Part shown: positions 50,475 to 51,344 of the stretch, piece after piece | How the letters are laid out: each line of letters begins with the position of its first letter | How positions within the stretch are numbered: the stretch's first letter is position 1 | Assembly (NCBI GenBank): GCA_003522105.1 | Contig: DPGF01000009.1 | Span: forward strand, 1-51,344 | DNA from: Oscillibacter sp. | GTDB taxonomy: Bacteria; Bacillota; Clostridia; Oscillospirales; Oscillospiraceae | DNA length: 51,344 bases | Direction of reading: 5' to 3' | Made by a program: the position numbers and the translations under genes | Notes under the pieces: model-generated | Seen by the model: the letters and a program-made list of their open reading frames with translations, nothing else | What the model was told of the DNA's origin: nothing | Database searches by the model: none

Positions 50475-50689
50475 TAGAACTGCTCGATATTGTCACCTTG
50501 AGAAATGATGATCCTGAAACGGGGATCAAAGCAGGGTCTGAAGGAACCATTGTCGATGTACTCGGTAACGGCAAAGCATTTACCGTTGAATTCTTTGATG
50601 AAGATGGAAATACAATAGAGGCATCACTTTGTACGGAGTATACTCCAGAGCAATTACAAAAGGTCGAAACAACCCTGACCCTAACATAG
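50471..50689 (+). CDS. DUF4926 small protein
   Basis: 72 aa, GTG start overlapping the WYL end by 4 bp. ELLDIVTLRNDDPETGIKAGSEGTIVDVL then AFTVEFFDEDGNTIE is the DUF4926 beta-barrel pattern, a family often found beside polymorphic toxins as putative immunity proteins. No toxin gene is nearby. There is no clear ribosome site. Confidence 0.65.
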   Translation: MIELLDIVTLRNDDPETGIKAGSEGTIVDVLGNGKAFTVEFFDEDGNTIEASLCTEYTPEQLQKVETTLTLT

Positions 50690-50845
50690 AAGATTTAATC
50701 TGTGTGAGAAGCAATCAATGGTGTATTAGAACGCAGGATTCCATAAAAGCTATATACAGGACTGGACAGACGCATTTTGACCTGCTATAATAATGTGTTG
50801 TATCCGGGTATAGCGAAGTTGGTATCGCGCCTGGTTTGGGAGTGC
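50680..50845 (-). repeat. Dispersed repeat, copy B (right border of island, inverted)
   Basis: Reverse complement aligns with copy A across its length, including GCGCGATACC, AACTTCGCTATACCCG, TTATAGCAGG, CCAGTCCTGT and a GAATCxTGCGTTC block. Together with copy A it brackets about 18 kb. Confidence 0.85.
50804..50841 (+). pseudogene. 5' half of a tRNA-Pro(UGG)-like gene
   Basis: CCGGGTATAGCGAAGTTGG, ATCGCGCCTGG and the anticodon loop TTTGGGA match a bacterial tRNA-Pro up to the anticodon loop. The 3' half is not recognisable. The sequence differs from the intact tRNA-Pro at 51027, so it derives from another isoacceptor gene. Confidence 0.6.
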
Positions 50846-51026
50846 CGTGGTTGTATTCGGGATAGGGTAAGGTGAAACGCCGCAAAGTCTTGTAACACCT
50901 GCGTTTGCGGGACTTTCCCCAGTTGCCGAAAGCGGTATAAAATCGGCTTTGACCACATAAATGACCACAGACAGAAAAAACTTTATTTTTTCCGCTCGCC
51001 GTGGTATCATGGCAAAAATTGAATAT
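50846..51026. other. Scar sequence before tRNA-Pro
   Basis: No gene. Contains CCGCAAAGTC...GTTTGCGGGACTTT inverted blocks (about 50880-50916) and TTTGACCAC-ATAAATGACCACA near 50948-50970, sequence reminiscent of integrase-linked junctions, though no integrase is present. TATCAT at 51005 may be the tRNA -10. Confidence 0.35.
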
Positions 51027-51102
51027 CCGGGTGTGGCTCAACTGGTAGGGCGCGACATTTGGGATGTCGAGGTTGGGTGTTCAAGTCACCTCACTCGGAC
51101 CA
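51027..51102 (+). tRNA. tRNA-Pro(UGG)
   Basis: 76 nt including encoded CCA. Acceptor CCGGGTG/CACTCGG pairs fully (one G-U), D arm GCTC/GGGC, anticodon arm CGACA-TTTGGGA-TGTCG with anticodon TGG, T arm GGGTG-TTCAAGT-CACCT. It is intact and followed at once by a terminator. Confidence 0.95.
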
Positions 51103-51139
51103 AAATCCCTCTGAAATCATTGATTTCAGAGGGATTTTT
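51103..51139 (+). terminator. Terminator of tRNA-Pro
   Basis: Perfect 17-bp arms AAATCCCTCTGAAATCA / TGATTTCAGAGGGATTT, then TTC. Confidence 0.95.
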
Positions 51140-51217
51140 CTTATTCTTTGTCTATTGCGGCACAGACGTCGAGCTTGTCATTCTCAACACATCTTTTCGA
51201 CAGGCGCAGACTTAATA

Positions 51218-51246
51218 TTGTAATTTTTGCTAAATTGCAATATAAT
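51218..51246 (+). promoter_or_regulatory. Promoter at right edge
   Basis: TTGTAA (51218-51223), 17-nt spacer, TATAAT (51241-51246) in AT-rich sequence. It drives a leader and gene beyond the window. Confidence 0.8.
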
Positions 51247-51249
51247 TAA

Positions 51250-51312
51250 TAACAAGCCTTTTGTGCCATCAAGGTAGCCGTATAGAGAGTTCCCATACGG
51301 CTTGTTATCCTA
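51250..51312 (+). promoter_or_regulatory. Structured leader with mutually exclusive hairpins
   Basis: GCCGTAT / ATACGGC can form a hairpin (about 51279-51300), while AACAAGCC near 51251 can pair with GGCTTGTT at about 51298-51306. The two structures share GGC, as in attenuators. No T-box or known riboswitch core is visible. A possible ATG lies at the last bases of the window. Confidence 0.35.
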
Positions 51313-51344
51313 TTCTATCTTGGAAGTGAATCAGTATGATATTT

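Overview
The window looks like chromosome of a high-GC, spore-forming Clostridia, most likely Oscillospiraceae (Oscillibacter/Dysosmobacter/Lawsonibacter-like). The evidence is a T-box-controlled thrS, an rny-ymdB pair, an alpha/beta small acid-soluble spore protein (SASP) start behind a sigma-G-like promoter, TTGACA-17-TATAAT promoters, AGGAGG ribosome sites and no outer-membrane genes. The lineage is inferred from gene content only.

1-23.7 kb is mostly core genome. In order: the 3' end of an unknown gene; a structured intergenic region; a lipoprotein; a ModE-like regulator with a zinc-ribbon protein; T-box plus TGS-less threonyl-tRNA synthetase; a TAXI-type TRAP transporter (binding protein, DUF1850 protein, fused permease); an amidase with an SH3 domain; RNase Y and YmdB; a YhaO-like nuclease without its usual ATPase partner; a two-component system; an archaeal/eukaryote-type prolyl-tRNA synthetase; an orphan MsmX-type sugar-ABC ATPase; a TIGR04255 protein; a truncated SASP gene; a DUF1003 protein; a PucR regulator; Hsp20; acetolactate decarboxylase.

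23.7-26.0 kb is a gene graveyard: trkA with an internal deletion, racemase and flavin-oxidoreductase remnants, an AraC tail and a damaged XRE regulator. 26.1-31.7 kb is a 5-oxoproline operon (pxpA, an NRAMP-fold transporter lacking metal-site motifs, pxpB, pxpC, a YcsI/DUF1445 protein) followed by a phosphoribosyltransferase-like gene, comparable to B. subtilis ycsFGI-kipIA.

32.4-50.9 kb is a lower-GC accessory island. It is bracketed by diverged copies of one dispersed repeat that carries a decayed tRNA-Pro fragment. It holds two catabolic operons. The first (33.4-40.1 kb) has two crotonases, a sodium-solute symporter, an SDR, a DERA-type aldolase, a DMT exporter and an aldo-keto reductase. 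The second (43.8-49.4 kb) has an acetoacetate-decarboxylase-fold enzyme, an AroE-like dehydrogenase, a cupin phosphoglucose isomerase, a phosphotriesterase-like lactonase, a D-2-hydroxyacid dehydrogenase, a KDPG aldolase and a HAD phosphatase, with a divergent FGGY kinase. A GntR/UTRA regulator and a ferredoxin-nitroreductase lie between them. The kinase and second-operon promoters each carry the near-identical palindrome ACATGATWATGT in the -35/-10 spacer, about nine helical turns apart, so they probably form one regulon. The gene set suggests an undescribed Entner-Doudoroff-like route for an unusual sugar, lactone or cyclitol; the substrate cannot be read from sequence. The right edge is a scar of phosphatase, WYL and DUF4926 genes next to an intact tRNA-Pro(UGG), followed by a new promoter and leader that run off the window.
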